The position numbers and the translations under genes were made by a program. From NCBI GenBank assembly GCA_038501195.1, contig JBBPUQ010000002.1, forward strand, positions 3,286,001 through 3,350,000: a DNA stretch of 64,000 nt, in the 5' to 3' direction. Shown in pieces: positions 43,801-55,580 of this stretch. The DNA comes from Nemania diffusa. Its lineage: Eukaryota; Ascomycota; Sordariomycetes; Xylariales; Xylariaceae. Numbering within the stretch: position 1 is the stretch's first letter; every line of letters begins with the position of its first letter. The notes under the pieces were generated by a model. The model saw only the letters and a program-made list of their open reading frames with translations. It ran no database searches and was not told where the DNA came from.

Positions 43801-44601
43801 ATGTCCCGTTAGCTTTGTCATCCATTTCAGCAAGAAGCTTCCGAGTGGCACCTGGTGTCGCTTCTTTCTGCTTTTCCTTGTCCTCATGCCGTTTTTTCCA
43901 TGCTGCGAGCCTGGCGAGTCGCTCGGCCTTTTTGCCGGCCTCAGTTTGGGTAGCTAACGGTGTTGGCGCCTGATCGGCCTGTAACATGTTAGCATTTGTA
44001 GTAGACTGCTAATTAAGACTATGATACGTACTGGAGATGAGGTGGGCTTTGAAGCATTGGCATCTGCTTGCCCATGGTCACGGCTGTCGCCTCGTCTGCT
44101 GCGGGCGGAGGAGTCAGTAGTACCTTCGCGTCCTTTACCACGATCACGGGATTCGTCTCGCCTGTTTCGGTACTCTCTATCTCCACCACGGTCGCGGCTC
44201 CTCCGACGCCGAGTGTCAGGAGACCTGTCTCTATCTCGGTCCCCAGCTCGGTCACGCGAGCGTCTGCGGTCACTTCCTCGGTAATAGCTATCGTCTCGAC
44301 GGTCTACGGAGCGCTCGCGACGCCGATGGTCTCGATCCCGGTCTCGATCCCGATCTCGTTCGCGATACCGGCGCTGTGTATATGCACTGTTAGAAGAGTA
44401 CTGTTGCGTGTATAATCTGTGCAGTCTTACATCATTGGGGCTTCGAGAGCGACTCCGACGCCTTTGGTCGCGGCCATAGTCGCGTCGATCGCGATCGCGA
44501 TCGCGATCTCGGTCCCTTCTATCATCATCTCTACGACTTCTTTTCGAAGAGTGTTGGCTGCCTGCTGGAGTTGGTGAGCGAGAGTCTCTGAGCCGAGCCA
44601 T
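40835..44601 (-). CDS. PRP5: Pre-mRNA-processing ATP-dependent RNA helicase PRP5
   Basis: DEAD-box ATPase that remodels U2 snRNP at the branch site during prespliceosome formation, in the nucleus. Minus-strand exons are 44601-44431, 44373-44032 and 43978-40835, giving 1,218 aa. The N terminus is an RS/RD-rich low-complexity domain (residues 1-170), followed by a charged region with the Prp5-specific DPLD motif (VDPLDVF, about residue 465). The helicase core has a Q motif, AKTGSGKT (about 630-636), [17 protein letters not shown] (about 740), SAT and [10 protein letters not shown] (about 924). An Ala/Glu/Lys-rich linker and a KH-like C-terminal segment follow. The first intron (44374-44430) is exactly 57 nt and has no stop, so retention would give a 1,237-aa isoform. 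GTAAGA...ACACAG signals favour splicing. Confidence 0.92.
44374..44430 (-). other. In-frame 57-nt intron of PRP5
   Basis: The intron begins GTAAGA, ends ACACAG and contains 19 sense codons with no stop. Its translation lacks the Arg/Asp/Ser bias on both sides, which argues that it is normally removed. Retention would be silent with respect to frame. Confidence 0.6.
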
Positions 44602-45285
44602 GGTTACTGTGGTAGTGCGGCTCGATCGCACTACTGTGGTGAGAGCTACCAGAGAACTCGAAACAACAGGCTTGAGGGTCCAAGCCGATAGAACCGAACC
44701 CTAATCAGTGCGTACTCGAGTGATTTTGAGAAATAGAATCGTGTATACGAACGTCCGATTGGTGATGAACTGTCTAGATGAAGTTTATCGGTCACCATCA
44801 AAAAAGCGGCTTGCACTTATTATCCATGGCTAGAGCGTGGCTATTGTGGCTTAAAACTAAGACACACGTACATTGTGGCTCGTCATACTGCCAGGAGGTA
44901 CAGAGTACCTGAGGTAGAACCTACCTAAGTACTTGGTACCTACCTAACCTATGTACCTAAGGTACCTACATCTACCTAATGTACCTTCTGTACTGCACAA
45001 ACTCTGTACTGCCAGATGGTCCGTGCATTGAATAGGAATTTGCATTAATGAGGGGCTGGGGCAGTCGCAGCCAATTAGGGCAACGGTGTAACAGCCCGAG
45101 CTTTTAGGAGCTCCCCATCTATTTCATGCACACGCAAAGGTAGTCAACTGCGTTACCTAATCCAAACAACCACATAATTTCCTGTGCCATCTTGTCCAAT
45201 CGTGACTCGGCCGCAGAGAACTCTTCTCTCAAACCACATTCATCGTCATCCGCCAACTCTGCATCAATTGACACAGCTGCCTATC
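44602..45285. promoter_or_regulatory. Divergent promoter, PRP5 / mitochondrial HMG protein
   Basis: 684 bp holding one of the densest TACCTA/TAGGTA patches in the window (44,897-44,990, about ten half-sites) and a TGTACTG repeat. Both genes are housekeeping. The motif's role is unknown. Confidence 0.45.
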
Positions 45286-46366
45286 ATGCTCTTCTCAATT
45301 GGTCGCTCTGCGACTCGACAGCTGGCCCCGACCGCCTTCGCTACGTCACATGCCCGCTTGGTGGTCTTCCGAGCAACTTCAAAGCCACACTTCGGGGCTT
45401 CGGGCATCTATAGACGCTACCCCCAGGCTGTCCGAGGGTTCGCCACTGCAGGACGGCCAAAGAAAGTCTCTACATCCAAGACCGCTGTGAAGACTACCAC
45501 CAAGAAGGTAGCAAAGAAACCAACCAAGAAAACCACGGTCAAAGCGAAAGCGAAAGCTTCGCCCAAAGCTAAAGCTAAGCCAAAGGCAAAGGCTAAGGCA
45601 AAGGCTAAGGCAACACCTAAACGCGCCAAAAAGCCAGTCTCAGAAGAACGCAAGGCAATACTCGAACGCCAGGCGCTAAAGAGAGCCGCCTTATTTACAG
45701 AGCCTAAGCTTTTGTCAACTACGCCGTGGAGAATCTTCCTCGTTGAGCACGTTAGTGGCAAGACAGATGGCAAAACTATAATTGACAAGATGGCCTCTTT
45801 GGGCCAAGAGTACAAAGCTCTTCCGCCCTCTGAGCTTCAGGTTTGTCTCTTAGCACCATTACTGTACCGTGACGGGTGTGATGCTAATTTCTCTAGCGGC
45901 TCCAATCTCTGTCAGACCAGAATGAATTGGCCAATGCTGCTACGTACAAGGCTTGGGTCGAATCCTACACACCACAAGAAATTCACGACGCCAACCGTGC
46001 TCGAAGGAACTTAAAGAGGAAGCATAATTACCCCGTCAGGAAAACGGTGAAACTTATTCAAGACGACCGCATTCCCAAGAAACCGGCGAACTCTTTTGGT
46101 CTGTTCACCAAGGCTCGATGGGCATCGGGCGAGTACTCGACACTCACTTCATCTCTCAGCGAGGTAATGTCAAAAATTGGAGCCGAGTGGAAGAGCCTCA
46201 AACCTGCGGAACGCCAGGTATGTCAATTTTGTTGTCATTTTATCGCATATCACTGACCATTTTGTAGCCTTACGACGATCTTGCGCAGTCAGAGACTGCT
46301 ACTTATGAGAAGGCGAGAAACGCAGTCCTTGATCGCAAGAGAACTAGAGCTAGACTATCTCTATAA
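45286..46366 (+). CDS. Mitochondrial HMG-box DNA-binding protein
   Basis: Probable mtDNA-packaging protein of the Abf2/TFAM type. Exons are 45286-45840, 45897-46217 and 46268-46366 (introns 56 and 50 nt), giving 324 aa. The N terminus is Arg/Ser-rich and acid-free, a good mitochondrial presequence. Residues about 60-130 are an extreme Lys/Ala/Thr region with repeated KAKAKAK units, resembling a histone-H1-like tail. HMG box A (TPWRIFLVEHVSGKT to YKAWVE) and HMG box B (KKPANSFGLFTKARW to YEKAR) follow, each spanning an exon junction. The first 34 codons upstream read from a GTG at 45184 and are not a start. The nuclear alternative is less likely given the presequence. Confidence 0.85.
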
Positions 46367-46720
46367 TTACTCGCATAAGTAATTACGCTGGCGAGATGGT
46401 GGAAAGTGGATGTACATTGCAATAAGTCAATGTTGATAAGAGACACGGCGTCTGGTTTCTTTTTCGGAATATTCGTCTCTTTTGTCCACTTGTAACACTG
46501 AGGGATGAACTGCCTCCGTAAAGCTAGCTAGGACTTGTATTATTGAAATGGAGGCTATAGCACTTGCAATTCACCGATATAAAGTAACCCAATTTTCTAA
46601 GTAAACGCATCATCCCGCAAGACTAGAAAGTAAAAGGTCCATAGGAAACGCCTACCACCACAACTCCAGCCCCATACTGTAGACACGTCCAAGCTCTAAA
46701 CACGCATTTCATTTGCTTTT
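46367..46720. other. Short convergent intergenic region
   Basis: 3' ends of the HMG gene and the next minus-strand gene. No feature was seen. Confidence 0.5.
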
Positions 46721-48133
46721 TTATGGGAGACCCCGCGACGCCATTGTAATAACTTTTGTCCCCTCTGCATCAACCCAAGAGCTTTCTGTAAATCTAATCC
46801 TCCGCTGGCTTGATAGCCACAGAACATAATAAATATGCACTACCACAGACCCCCAGCAATACACCCGCAACTCCTCGAAATCAGTATTCCTCTTGCACCA
46901 AACACCCCAGCCTGCGATGCCAGTCCCAATATAATTGGCGAGGAAAGCCCAGGCGTCACGTTTCAATCGAGGCTCCCAAGATGAACAGTCTACAAGCCAA
47001 TGACCACGCTCATACGGCCTGAGTTCCCTCCTCTGTTCCTTCGGCTGGAAGCGCGAGGTCAGACCTACGTCGTGGCCTAGGTTTTGTAAACCCTGTGTAA
47101 TCAGATCTTGCGGCTCGCCATGGGGCTCTGATATAGGCGGTTCTGGTGGGCGGATTTCCAAGCTCTCGTACGTAAATCCGTGGGTGCTTAGGAACTCGAT
47201 TGTCACTGGGGCCTGGTGGCCTGGGAGTGGCTGTGGCCCAATGTCGCTTGATGCTCGTGCTAGAGCACGCGGGCTTGTAATAAGCTCAAGCTTGCGTAGT
47301 TTAGGAAGTGGCTCTGAGCCTGCTCTGGTCAGTGGCTCTGGCTGTGACGAAGATAAGAATTTTGTTTCCTCAATGATATCATCGTCAGACACGTCTGCAG
47401 CCAGGGCGGGATGCTGCTGTTGAGATCTGATGTTGTCTTCCCATTCTAATTTTTCTCTTCTATTGGGTGATGGCTCTGCTCTATTGTTAACTTGCGGCGT
47501 GCAAGGGATCATGCGTGGCGTGCAAGGCACTCTATTCCTCGGAGACAACCGGCGGTTCTTATGCTGGGAGATGTGCTTATAAGGGCCGGCCAATCCGCTG
47601 CTCTGCGAATTCTGCCCGGAGAGGCTCGAGGGCGAGTTAAAGTGCTGGAGATAGTTTTCTAAAACTCTAGTGGGGGACGTAAGAGAAGTAAAGTTGGCGT
47701 GATTTGTAGGATGTGAGTCCTGTACAATACTGGGCGGTGTTTGCCACGATGATTGTGTTCCTGATGCAGGCGTTTGTTGTTGTAAAAAGGCATGATTAGG
47801 CATCTCACGCATATGGATTCTAGGAGAGCCCACGTTGTCTACCACACTCCCGAATGAGGCTTGTGGTGACTGGATGAAACCGATCCTATCTTGGGACGGC
47901 ATAATAGAGCATGGACTATCACCAGCCTCCTGTGGTCTCAACTCCTGAATGGTTTGTGCATTGCTACCACCTCGCTCACTACTATCGTGACTGCTTTGTG
48001 GGTAAAAATACACAGCTTCTTCGGGCTCATAGGCTAGGTAAGCAGCTGCTAGCGATCGGTATCGAGCATCATCAACTGCTCTGCTTGGGGCTCCAATATG
48101 TACAAGGATCTCCACGTCCAGCTGTTCCTCCAT
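46721..48133 (-). CDS. Conserved fungal protein of unknown function
   Basis: Intronless, 470 aa; I do not recognise a named family. Residues 1-70 look folded (EILVHIGAPSRAVDDARYRSLAAAYLAY). The middle (about 70-330) is Ser/Pro/Gln-rich and probably disordered, with SP/TP sites (LTSPTRVLENYLQHF, RVPCTPRMIPCTP) that could be kinase targets. The C terminus (about 370-470) is again ordered and aromatic-rich: PYERGHWLVDCSSW, WAFLANYIGTGIAGWGVWC, and a short hydrophobic YCWGSVVVHIYYVLWL segment. The N- and C-terminal blocks framing a disordered middle suggest a scaffold or regulatory protein. There is no catalytic motif and no signal peptide. Confidence 0.7.
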   Translation of the reverse strand: MEEQLDVEILVHIGAPSRAVDDARYRSLAAAYLAYEPEEAVYFYPQSSHDSSERGGSNAQTIQELRPQEAGDSPCSIMPSQDRIGFIQSPQASFGSVVDNVGSPRIHMREMPNHAFLQQQTPASGTQSSWQTPPSIVQDSHPTNHANFTSLTSPTRVLENYLQHFNSPSSLSGQNSQSSGLAGPYKHISQHKNRRLSPRNRVPCTPRMIPCTPQVNNRAEPSPNRREKLEWEDNIRSQQQHPALAADVSDDDIIEETKFLSSSQPEPLTRAGSEPLPKLRKLELITSPRALARASSDIGPQPLPGHQAPVTIEFLSTHGFTYESLEIRPPEPPISEPHGEPQDLITQGLQNLGHDVGLTSRFQPKEQRRELRPYERGHWLVDCSSWEPRLKRDAWAFLANYIGTGIAGWGVWCKRNTDFEELRVYCWGSVVVHIYYVLWLSSQRRIRFTESSWVDAEGTKVITMASRGLP

Positions 48134-48771
48134 TCATGCATGTCATATCGACTGTATGCTTAGATTCAAGGCATACAGAACTTGGAAAGTTATGGATGGC
48201 TTCGCCAAGCTAAAACTTTAAACTCGGTGGACGTAATATAGGACGATCGTACTTTCGTTGCAAGGTTAGGGAGGGATTGAGCACGAGGGAGAAGCGAAAG
48301 AAAGGCAAAAGCAATAGACCCTAAGTACCTAGTCCCATGTGTTGTACGTACCTATGTATGTGTGATACTGAAGGAACATTGAACTACACTGAGTTTGTTT
48401 TACAGTGCATTCACTACTCTGTACATACCTTAGACTAGCTTAGAATTCACAGCTAAAGGGGTTTGCCGGATACAGTACAAAACGAAATATGTATATTTTT
48501 GTACTGTGCTTTTAACAGAGTTGCCTAGTATTACCTACATACATAGGTAGATAAAGTAAGACACCAGCTTGTGCATTGCAGTTCAATCTACAATTACAGT
48601 ATGAGCATCTAAACAATAATCTACTTACTACCTATCTCATTGAACTTTAATAATTATAAACTAGGTAGATTGATTTGGGTTGAAACCGTTGGTGGTAAGA
48701 GCAGGTTACTGCAAGCCATGAAAAGTATAAGTAGAGGTATGGCTAACCTATGTAGGTATTTACGTGTAGGT

Positions 48772-48782
48772 AGTGAGGACCG
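48772..48782. repeat. Target-site duplication, left copy
   Basis: AGTGAGGACCG, repeated exactly at 49,359-49,369 on the other side of the element. Confidence 0.65.
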
Positions 48783-49358
48783 GCTCGGTTACTTGGAGAG
48801 GACGTTCTGCTATTTGGAGAGGACTCTAAACCCGATTCGGTAACCACCCCACTAAAGCTCTGACCTGCTCTGATCTACACCTATTTTGAGTGAGAACTGG
48901 AGCATTGTGCAGCAAGTCTCCATATTTTCCAAGAAAGAATTTAAACATACAGTCAAAATAACCATTATTTAAAAACTAACAGAGGTAGTTATGTTAGTAG
49001 TAGGTGCTACTTAAGCTACAGCTGTAGCTTACCAAGCCATAATATAAGCCACTTAAGCCACAGCCCCAAAGTATAATTATCTTGGTAGAAGTATTGGTGC
49101 ATGTGGTTTTGAGACCTGACCTAGACCTAAGAATACCTTAGTTTTGGTGAAACAATACTAGCAAAATCTTGTACCTGCAGGTAACTACCTGACTTGACTG
49201 TTGTTTTCTCAAACGCCCAGTCACTTCCGATTGATGTTCCACTTCTCTGCCAAAATAGGTGGAGATCAGAGCACTAGGGGGGATTAGAAGGGACTTTGCC
49301 GAATTAGGTTTAGAGTCCTCTCCAAATAGCAGAACGTCCTCTCCAAGTAACCGAGGCG
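48783..49358. mobile_element. MULE-like MITE with long inverted arms
   Basis: A left arm (48,783 to about 48,902) and a right arm (about 49,238-49,358) are imperfect inverted copies of about 115-120 bp. The outer 60 bp, including CTCGGTTACTTGGAGAGGAC, is almost identical. AGTGAGGACCG occurs immediately outside both ends (48,772-48,782 and 49,359-49,369), an 11-bp target-site duplication. The 330-bp interior has no coding capacity. Long TIRs with a 9-11 bp duplication suit the Mutator superfamily; this assignment is inferred. Confidence 0.72.
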
Positions 49359-49369
49359 AGTGAGGACCG
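49359..49369. repeat. Target-site duplication, right copy
   Basis: AGTGAGGACCG, the exact direct repeat of 48,772-48,782. Confidence 0.65.
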
Positions 49370-50952
49370 AGACATAAATTTAGACTTGGCGCAAAGTCCC
49401 AGAATCTTGGGCAATTAGTATCACGTGATATACTGAAAAGGACTGAAATACCTAAATTATTACCTACATGTATGTAGAGAGGTATTCCACACACAGAAAT
49501 AACTGGCCAGGTCCCAGAAGCAGGAAAGGATGGGCACTTACTCAGGGACGTAAGGAGGTAATTCCTACCCCCGTAGCATCAAGTTGATCACAATTCTGCT
49601 TGGAGACACTCGATGGTAAAGATGTTAACATGTCTCTAAGGTCGACAGTTAAATTTGATTTCCTTGTTTTACAATTATCCATTCCTTAGGAAACGGAATA
49701 CCTATGCATGCCGCCTTGTAATGCCTAACTCGGCAAGCTAGGGCTATATATCAAGCATCCGGAGAACAGAACTTAACTTACATTCTACCGCAGTGTGCGT
49801 AGGTTGAGTATGCATACATAGACAGGGGACCTTGGCGGGTAGGCAGGTGGGGAAGCTTTCAGGGACTTGATGGCACTGTTTAGAACAAGACCTCCTTAGG
49901 TACCCTACATAGGTAGGTACCTACCTAGGTAGTCTAAATACGTCCTACTTCCTACTACATACATGTAGATAATGGATGGGCTAGGTACCCAAGGTACATA
50001 CCTACCTAGCACCTACAGCTCTTCCTTAGGTACTCACAGCGCTAAAAGGGGGTGGGCACCTTAGGTAGCTACATAATCTACGTCAGGCGACCTAACCTCC
50101 CCCCTTTGACGCTGTACAGATACCTACTCTATGTTCGCCTAAGGTAGCGCCAAGCGCAGGAATACCCAACCACATTCACTCACTTACCTACAGAGTACCT
50201 ACCAACCTAAGCTGTTCCTGAAAACCAGGGTCGTCCCCTCTCCTCCAATTCTATATTCTACCTATGTAGGTATACGGGGGTTGCCCTATCTGTACTGTAC
50301 AAGGACGCTACAAGCCTGTCCGTCTCCCGCCCTCCGCCCGATATCTCGACACGGACGGCCTTTTCCATTTCTGCTTAGAACAATTCACTTGTCAACGACG
50401 ATTACCTATTAATCTCCCCCACCGATATCTCCCAACTCACCACCGCGCCAGCACAGCCTACAGCACAGCACAGCACCGCAACTCAGCAACGAACAAACCC
50501 GACCGAACAGACGTAGCCTCTGCCTTTGCGTTGCCTTGTCCCGAGTCCGTCCCTCCATCCATTCATTACCCATTATAGCGCACATTCGCAGTCCGGTAGT
50601 TGTCTCCCACACTCCACACGCAGGATCAGCTCTTGCTACTGTTTGGGCTTGCTACCTGGATACCCTCGACGTAATCTATCGCTTTTGGGGAAAAGGATAG
50701 GTTTGCGCTGTCCTCATAGCTCTGTCTTCCTAGCTTGGGTTTTCGTATTTCTGTTACATATGCCATCCAAGGACCCCAAACGTTTAATGCCAACTCCCAA
50801 TGTCTAACGTTGACCAACGCGACCATAATCCTGCAGCTTACAGACTGTTTGATCCTTCCACTTAGACAAGAAAGCCTCCGAAGACACACCAACAACGCCC
50901 TCCGAGATTCACAATCGACATATCTGCCCGATCGGCTGTTGGTTTGGCCGCC

Positions 50953-53900
50953 ATGACGGGTCCTGATTATGGAGGCGGTCTATCCTCGGATCGGGCCCAC
51001 GGGCACCCTCCTCCTCCTCCTCCTAACGATGGCAACTATCAACTCGACCACGACCGACCAAACATGACGCCTAGTCCATCCTATTCAAATGGGGCATACC
51101 CTCTGCAAAACCGACCGACTGGCTCGCCCACCCTTAGTGCCCACGGCGATCCGCGAAGGAGGAGCGGTGAACGAAGCAGATCTAGAGTGCGCAATGGGAG
51201 GTCAGCTAGCGGCTCACTTCGTACTTGTGCAAAATGCGGCGAGCCTTTGACGGGTCAATTCGTGCGGGCTTTGGAAGCAACCTTCCATTTAGAATGCTTC
51301 AAGTGCCATGTGAGTAGTTGAGTCGCCTGTACGCGTGACCAGGACCTTGCATTAACAGATCAATTACAGGATTGTGGCCAAATCGTTGCATCCAAGTTCT
51401 TCCCTGCCGACGATGCGGACACAGGCGGCCAATATCCCCTATGCGAAACCGATTACTTTCGCAGGTTAGGTCTTCTCTGTCATCAGTGCGGCGGTGCTCT
51501 CCGGGGCTCATACATTACTGCCCTTGACCGAAAATACCACGTGGAGCATTTCACATGTTGCCTCTGCTCAACCGTCTTTGGAGCCCAGGACAGCTATTAC
51601 GAGCATGACGGTGACGTTTATTGTCACTACCACTATTCTACGCAATTTGCTCAACGGTGTAATGGTTGCCGCACCGCGATCCTCAAGCAGTTCGTGGAAA
51701 TATATCGCAATGGCCAAAACCAGCACTGGCACCCTGAGTGCTATATGATTCACAAATTTTGGAATGTGCGACTGGCACCGCCGGAGGATACCGACGAGCA
51801 GCCTCTAGAAGCCGCAGACGCCGAGAGCCGGGAGCTCGTACGCCAGAAAGAGGAGGTCATGGAAGATAAAGTCTACCGAATCTGGAGTGTCCTATCCACC
51901 TTTGAGGAGTCATCTGCTGCGTGTATATCTGATATGCTACTTCACGTCAGCAATGGCTCGTATGTTGAGGGAGTCTTTGTAGCCAGAAGGTTCATTCTCC
52001 ATGTAGAGATTTTGTTCCAATCTGCCGATCACCTCGATGAGACTTTAAAAAGGCTGGAAGTGAAAGGTATGTATTCCTAAGATGTGGAACTGTGAACATA
52101 AATTGCTAAACCAATTTAGCTTTGTCATATGGCCGCGAGGCCAAATTGCTCTGCAAGAAGATCGTCGCGTTCTTCTCGTTGCTGTCAAAAACACAAGAGC
52201 CCAATATTCGAAAGATTGGTGTTACACAAGAACTTTTGTCACTCGTCACTGGGCTTGCCCACTATCTCAAACTTCTCATACGAATTTGCCTCCAAGGAAC
52301 ACTTAGGCTCGAGCGTGAGCAAGGTTCATCAGATGGGTTGTTCCAGTTCCTTGGGGATCTTGGTATGCTGGAGTCCATGAAAAGCGACGATGATTCGTTC
52401 CAGATAACGGTTGGTATGTCGGGGCTTTCTGCCAATGACTCCGACCACTGCACCCTGTGCCGCAAGCCTATTGAAGATGAATGTGCCCTAAGCGGCGATA
52501 AGCGATGGCATTTAGCATGTGTCTCCTGCAGCAAGTGTCACCGTGAGTTAGGCAAGACTTTAGAACAAGCCCGCTTGCATAGAGATGAAGAGATCTACTG
52601 CACAGACTGCGAAGCACAGCTTGGTGAACATGGACAACCTTTAGAACGAGCTTCTAAGCTTCAACAATATATCTTCCTCTTAAAGGTTGCCTTGGCACGC
52701 TTACTAGACATACTTCGGAACAGCGGAGCACTGCACTATGATACAGACGACCAGAGCCAAAGCGGCCGCAGAGCATCATTGGATAATGGGACGGTTTTGG
52801 TCAGGTCTGACTCCCGGTCTAAACTACAGAACAACGGCGAGCGTCTCGAGAGGGAGTCGTCTTATGAGAACACTCTTAATGATGTACGCAGACTCAGGAG
52901 CACGCGGCTTGACAAGCATCTATCGACCAACTTTAGGAAGGCTCGGACATCTAGGATCATGGACGGGCCTGACGGACAGAGTGCGCGCCCCAACTCAGCA
53001 GGGGCAGATGGAGACTTCCGCACCAGGCCATTAAAGATTGATGAAGAGCGGGATGTAGGATCAGGAGGCACGACAGAACAGTATTTCGGACACCAGGACG
53101 CCTTGACGTTAGATGATATCCCTCGAATTGTTGCAGCAGAGCAAGCTCGGGAGCAACAACCCAATAAGCTCGCGCGCCAAGAGCTCTTTAGATCGGCTAC
53201 TACAGAACCTACGTATGGTACTGGTCATCAAAGGAATTTGTCCGGTGGCCGGGACGCTGAGCTCAAAATGATGGGCGAGCAGAGGGGTGGCAGAAGGTTT
53301 TTCTCGGAGCTGTCTGGTCTGGAGTATTTTATTGTTCGCCATGTTGCGGTTTTGACCATGCAACCAATGCTCGAGCACGAATTCTCACTCGAAGAGCTGC
53401 TCGGCCTAATCGAAGCAAGGAAGCCACCCACATTCTGGAATAAGTTCGGCAAAGCATTTGGAAAGAACGATACTCGGAAGAGTGCCAAGAAGAAGGGTGT
53501 ATTTGGCGTTCCTTTAGAGATCATTCTCGAGCGTGATGGGGCTGATTCCACTGATGGTGTTGGCCCTGGCGCTCTGCGGATTCCTGCCATTATTGAGGAT
53601 ACCATCATAGCTTTGAAGAACAAAGATCTCTCTGTCGAAGGCGTTTTCCGGAAAAGCGGCAATATCAAGAAACTTACGGAACAGGTAGCAGCTGTAGACA
53701 GAGATGGCTGTGATGCGATCAGATGGAATGATGAGTCCCCTCACCAGCTCGCAGCTCTTCTCAAGCGGTACCTACGCGACCTACCAGAACCCTTAATGAC
53801 GTTCAAACTCCACAGAGTGTGGATTGCAGCGACAAAAATACAAGATGCCGATAAGAGGAGGCAATGTCTACATATGGCGTTCTGTCTGTTACCTCAAACT

Positions 53901-54584
53901 CACCGAGATTCGCTAGAAGTCCTATTCAACTTTTTCAAATGGGTTGCAACTTTCCACCAGGTTGACGAAGATACAGGATCAAGAATGGATGTCCACAATC
54001 TTGCCCGAGTCATTGCCCCGAATATCCTTCGCATGAATACCAAGAGCGCGAGCTTTTCTGATGAGCCCATGACTATAGTTGCTTGTGTTGAAGAGTTGAT
54101 TCAGTCTAACGAGGAGATGTGCATGGTTAGTGAAATATGCTCTTTGTACCACTACACATTGACTAACATAGATGTCTAGGTTCCTGCTGAAATCATGGGC
54201 ATCCTCAGTGACTCCAGCTTATTCAGTAACAATGGCGACATCACAACAAAGGAGATATTGAAACGTATAGAGGGCCGGGCTCCTAATGGTAGCTCGAGAC
54301 AGTACGATAGTGCAGAGTTTGCCTCAAGACAAGAGAGTCATAAGCGAGTCATGGCCACTAGGGTTGATACAGATCCAGCGCTACTCCAAGAACCTACCAT
54401 CCCTTTCACAACTACACAAGCTACTCCACCTCCACAATCACAATGGCGACACCCCGACGGCAGTGATATCCCCCACCCTGACCAATACGAACGAAGCGGG
54501 ACTCCGCAGGCGGACAATGGTCAACGCAAAGAATGGCGCAACTCCGGATGGGGTAAACCAAATAATTCTCTTGCGACGAGCTAA
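50953..54584 (+). CDS. LRG1: LIM-domain Rho GTPase-activating protein, LRG1 type
   Basis: Negative regulator of Rho1 at hyphal tips and septa, linking cell-wall synthesis and polarity. Exons are 50953-51309, 51370-52066, 52120-54125 and 54180-54584 (introns 60, 53 and 54 nt), giving 1,154 aa. The N terminus is disordered and contains a proline run (residues 22-27). LIM 1 starts near residue 93 (CAKCGEPL) and spans the first intron; LIM 2 near 157 (CHQCGGAL) runs into a third zinc segment (CNGCRTAI). Another LIM lies near 462 (CTLCRKPI). After a low-complexity linker the RhoGAP domain begins near 812 (GVFGVPLEIIL), with the arginine finger in GVFRKSGN (about 859) and NLARVIAPNIL later. The C-terminal tail is disordered. 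The LIM-LIM-LIM-GAP order distinguishes it from RGA1/2. Confidence 0.9.
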
Positions 54585-55580
54585 ACACCTTGACCTCCCC
54601 GTATATACATTCTAAGCATTTGCACTGTTGATTACTTGTATGGCTTCATCATCTGTTGAGCGCAGCAACCTGACGGCTTCCGACTGACGTTGATTTGTCT
54701 TCACGGCCCCGTGTCAGACTAAGGCAAAAACACAAAAATTAGCATTTGCGGCCGGCGTTGTGAATCTTGGTTTGTCCTCGAGTGGCAACCAATCAATTAA
54801 TTCGCTTTTTATTTTTCTCGCGAGACTTTAAACGTCAACTAAAATTCAACCTCACTTTTTCAAGCAGGCGCATTTTGCTTCTGGGAGCAGGCACTCATCC
54901 TCTATGGGTTGGCAGCGTTTGTTTGGAGTAGAGTTGTGATAGTCTCGTTCATGTTATGTTTGGACTGCAAGATCCGCATTTGATTGTACGTCTCGCAGAA
55001 TTGAACGGCATTGTAAAGAGGAGGGGAGTCGAAAGCACCAGAGGCTTAGACAAATGCTATGGGCCTTTTCTTTCTTTCCCAGGCATTGGGACTGCTACCA
55101 GAAGACTCAGTGAGATCCGGCGGGTGGTAGTAGGGTCATGCCCTAACTTTCGCAGGAGACCCTATCTATCAACCCAAATCACAAGGGGGGTGGTCTACGT
55201 TACTGTGCCTCGGTTCGAAGGGCTCTTTTTTTGCAGTACCGTAGCTCAGACAGGTACAATGAAAGTGCGAGATGGCACCCAAAGAGACTACAGCCTTGTG
55301 GTTTTCCATCACTTAATTGGTACAAATAGCTTTGTTTGTAACTGATGCATTCAAACAGCACGCTGTATCTTGATTGAAGTTCATGAAGCAGTATGTACAA
55401 CTGGATTACAAAGTATCTATGTGTATAGCACAGGAGCCATCCAGAGCTCTGATTATATGCCGAGTTGACTCAATGAAAAAAAAAATGCAGTTCTATCTAT
55501 CGTCATCATCAATGTGAATTAAAGTCACATAACCGCCTTATATACCTTTTCGTTTCATTTGTCTATGCTTCCGTTTACCA
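54585..55580. other. Convergent intergenic region
   Basis: About 1 kb between the RhoGAP 3' end and ERG26 3' end. A short open frame (54,956-55,345) has no family features and was not called. An A-rich tract lies near 55,476-55,485. No other feature was seen. Confidence 0.45.

Larger units (their letters stand above)
48134..50952. other. Long divergent intergenic region with MITE and TAGGTA motifs
   Basis: 2.8 kb between the unknown protein (minus) and the LIM/RhoGAP gene (plus). It contains a MULE-like MITE (48,783-49,358), dense TAGGTA/TACCTA patches (49,895-50,060, 50,180-50,280) and a CA-rich leader stretch (50,425-50,500). The RhoGAP promoter and a long 5' untranslated region probably occupy 50,300-50,952. 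No gene was called. Confidence 0.5.

Noticed and set aside
44020..44420. Open frames antisense to the Arg/Asp/Ser-rich part of PRP5
   Set aside because: Low-complexity coding sequence produces long antisense frames; no independent support.
54956..55345. 129-codon plus-strand frame after the RhoGAP gene
   Set aside because: No motif and no splice or promoter support; probably non-coding.
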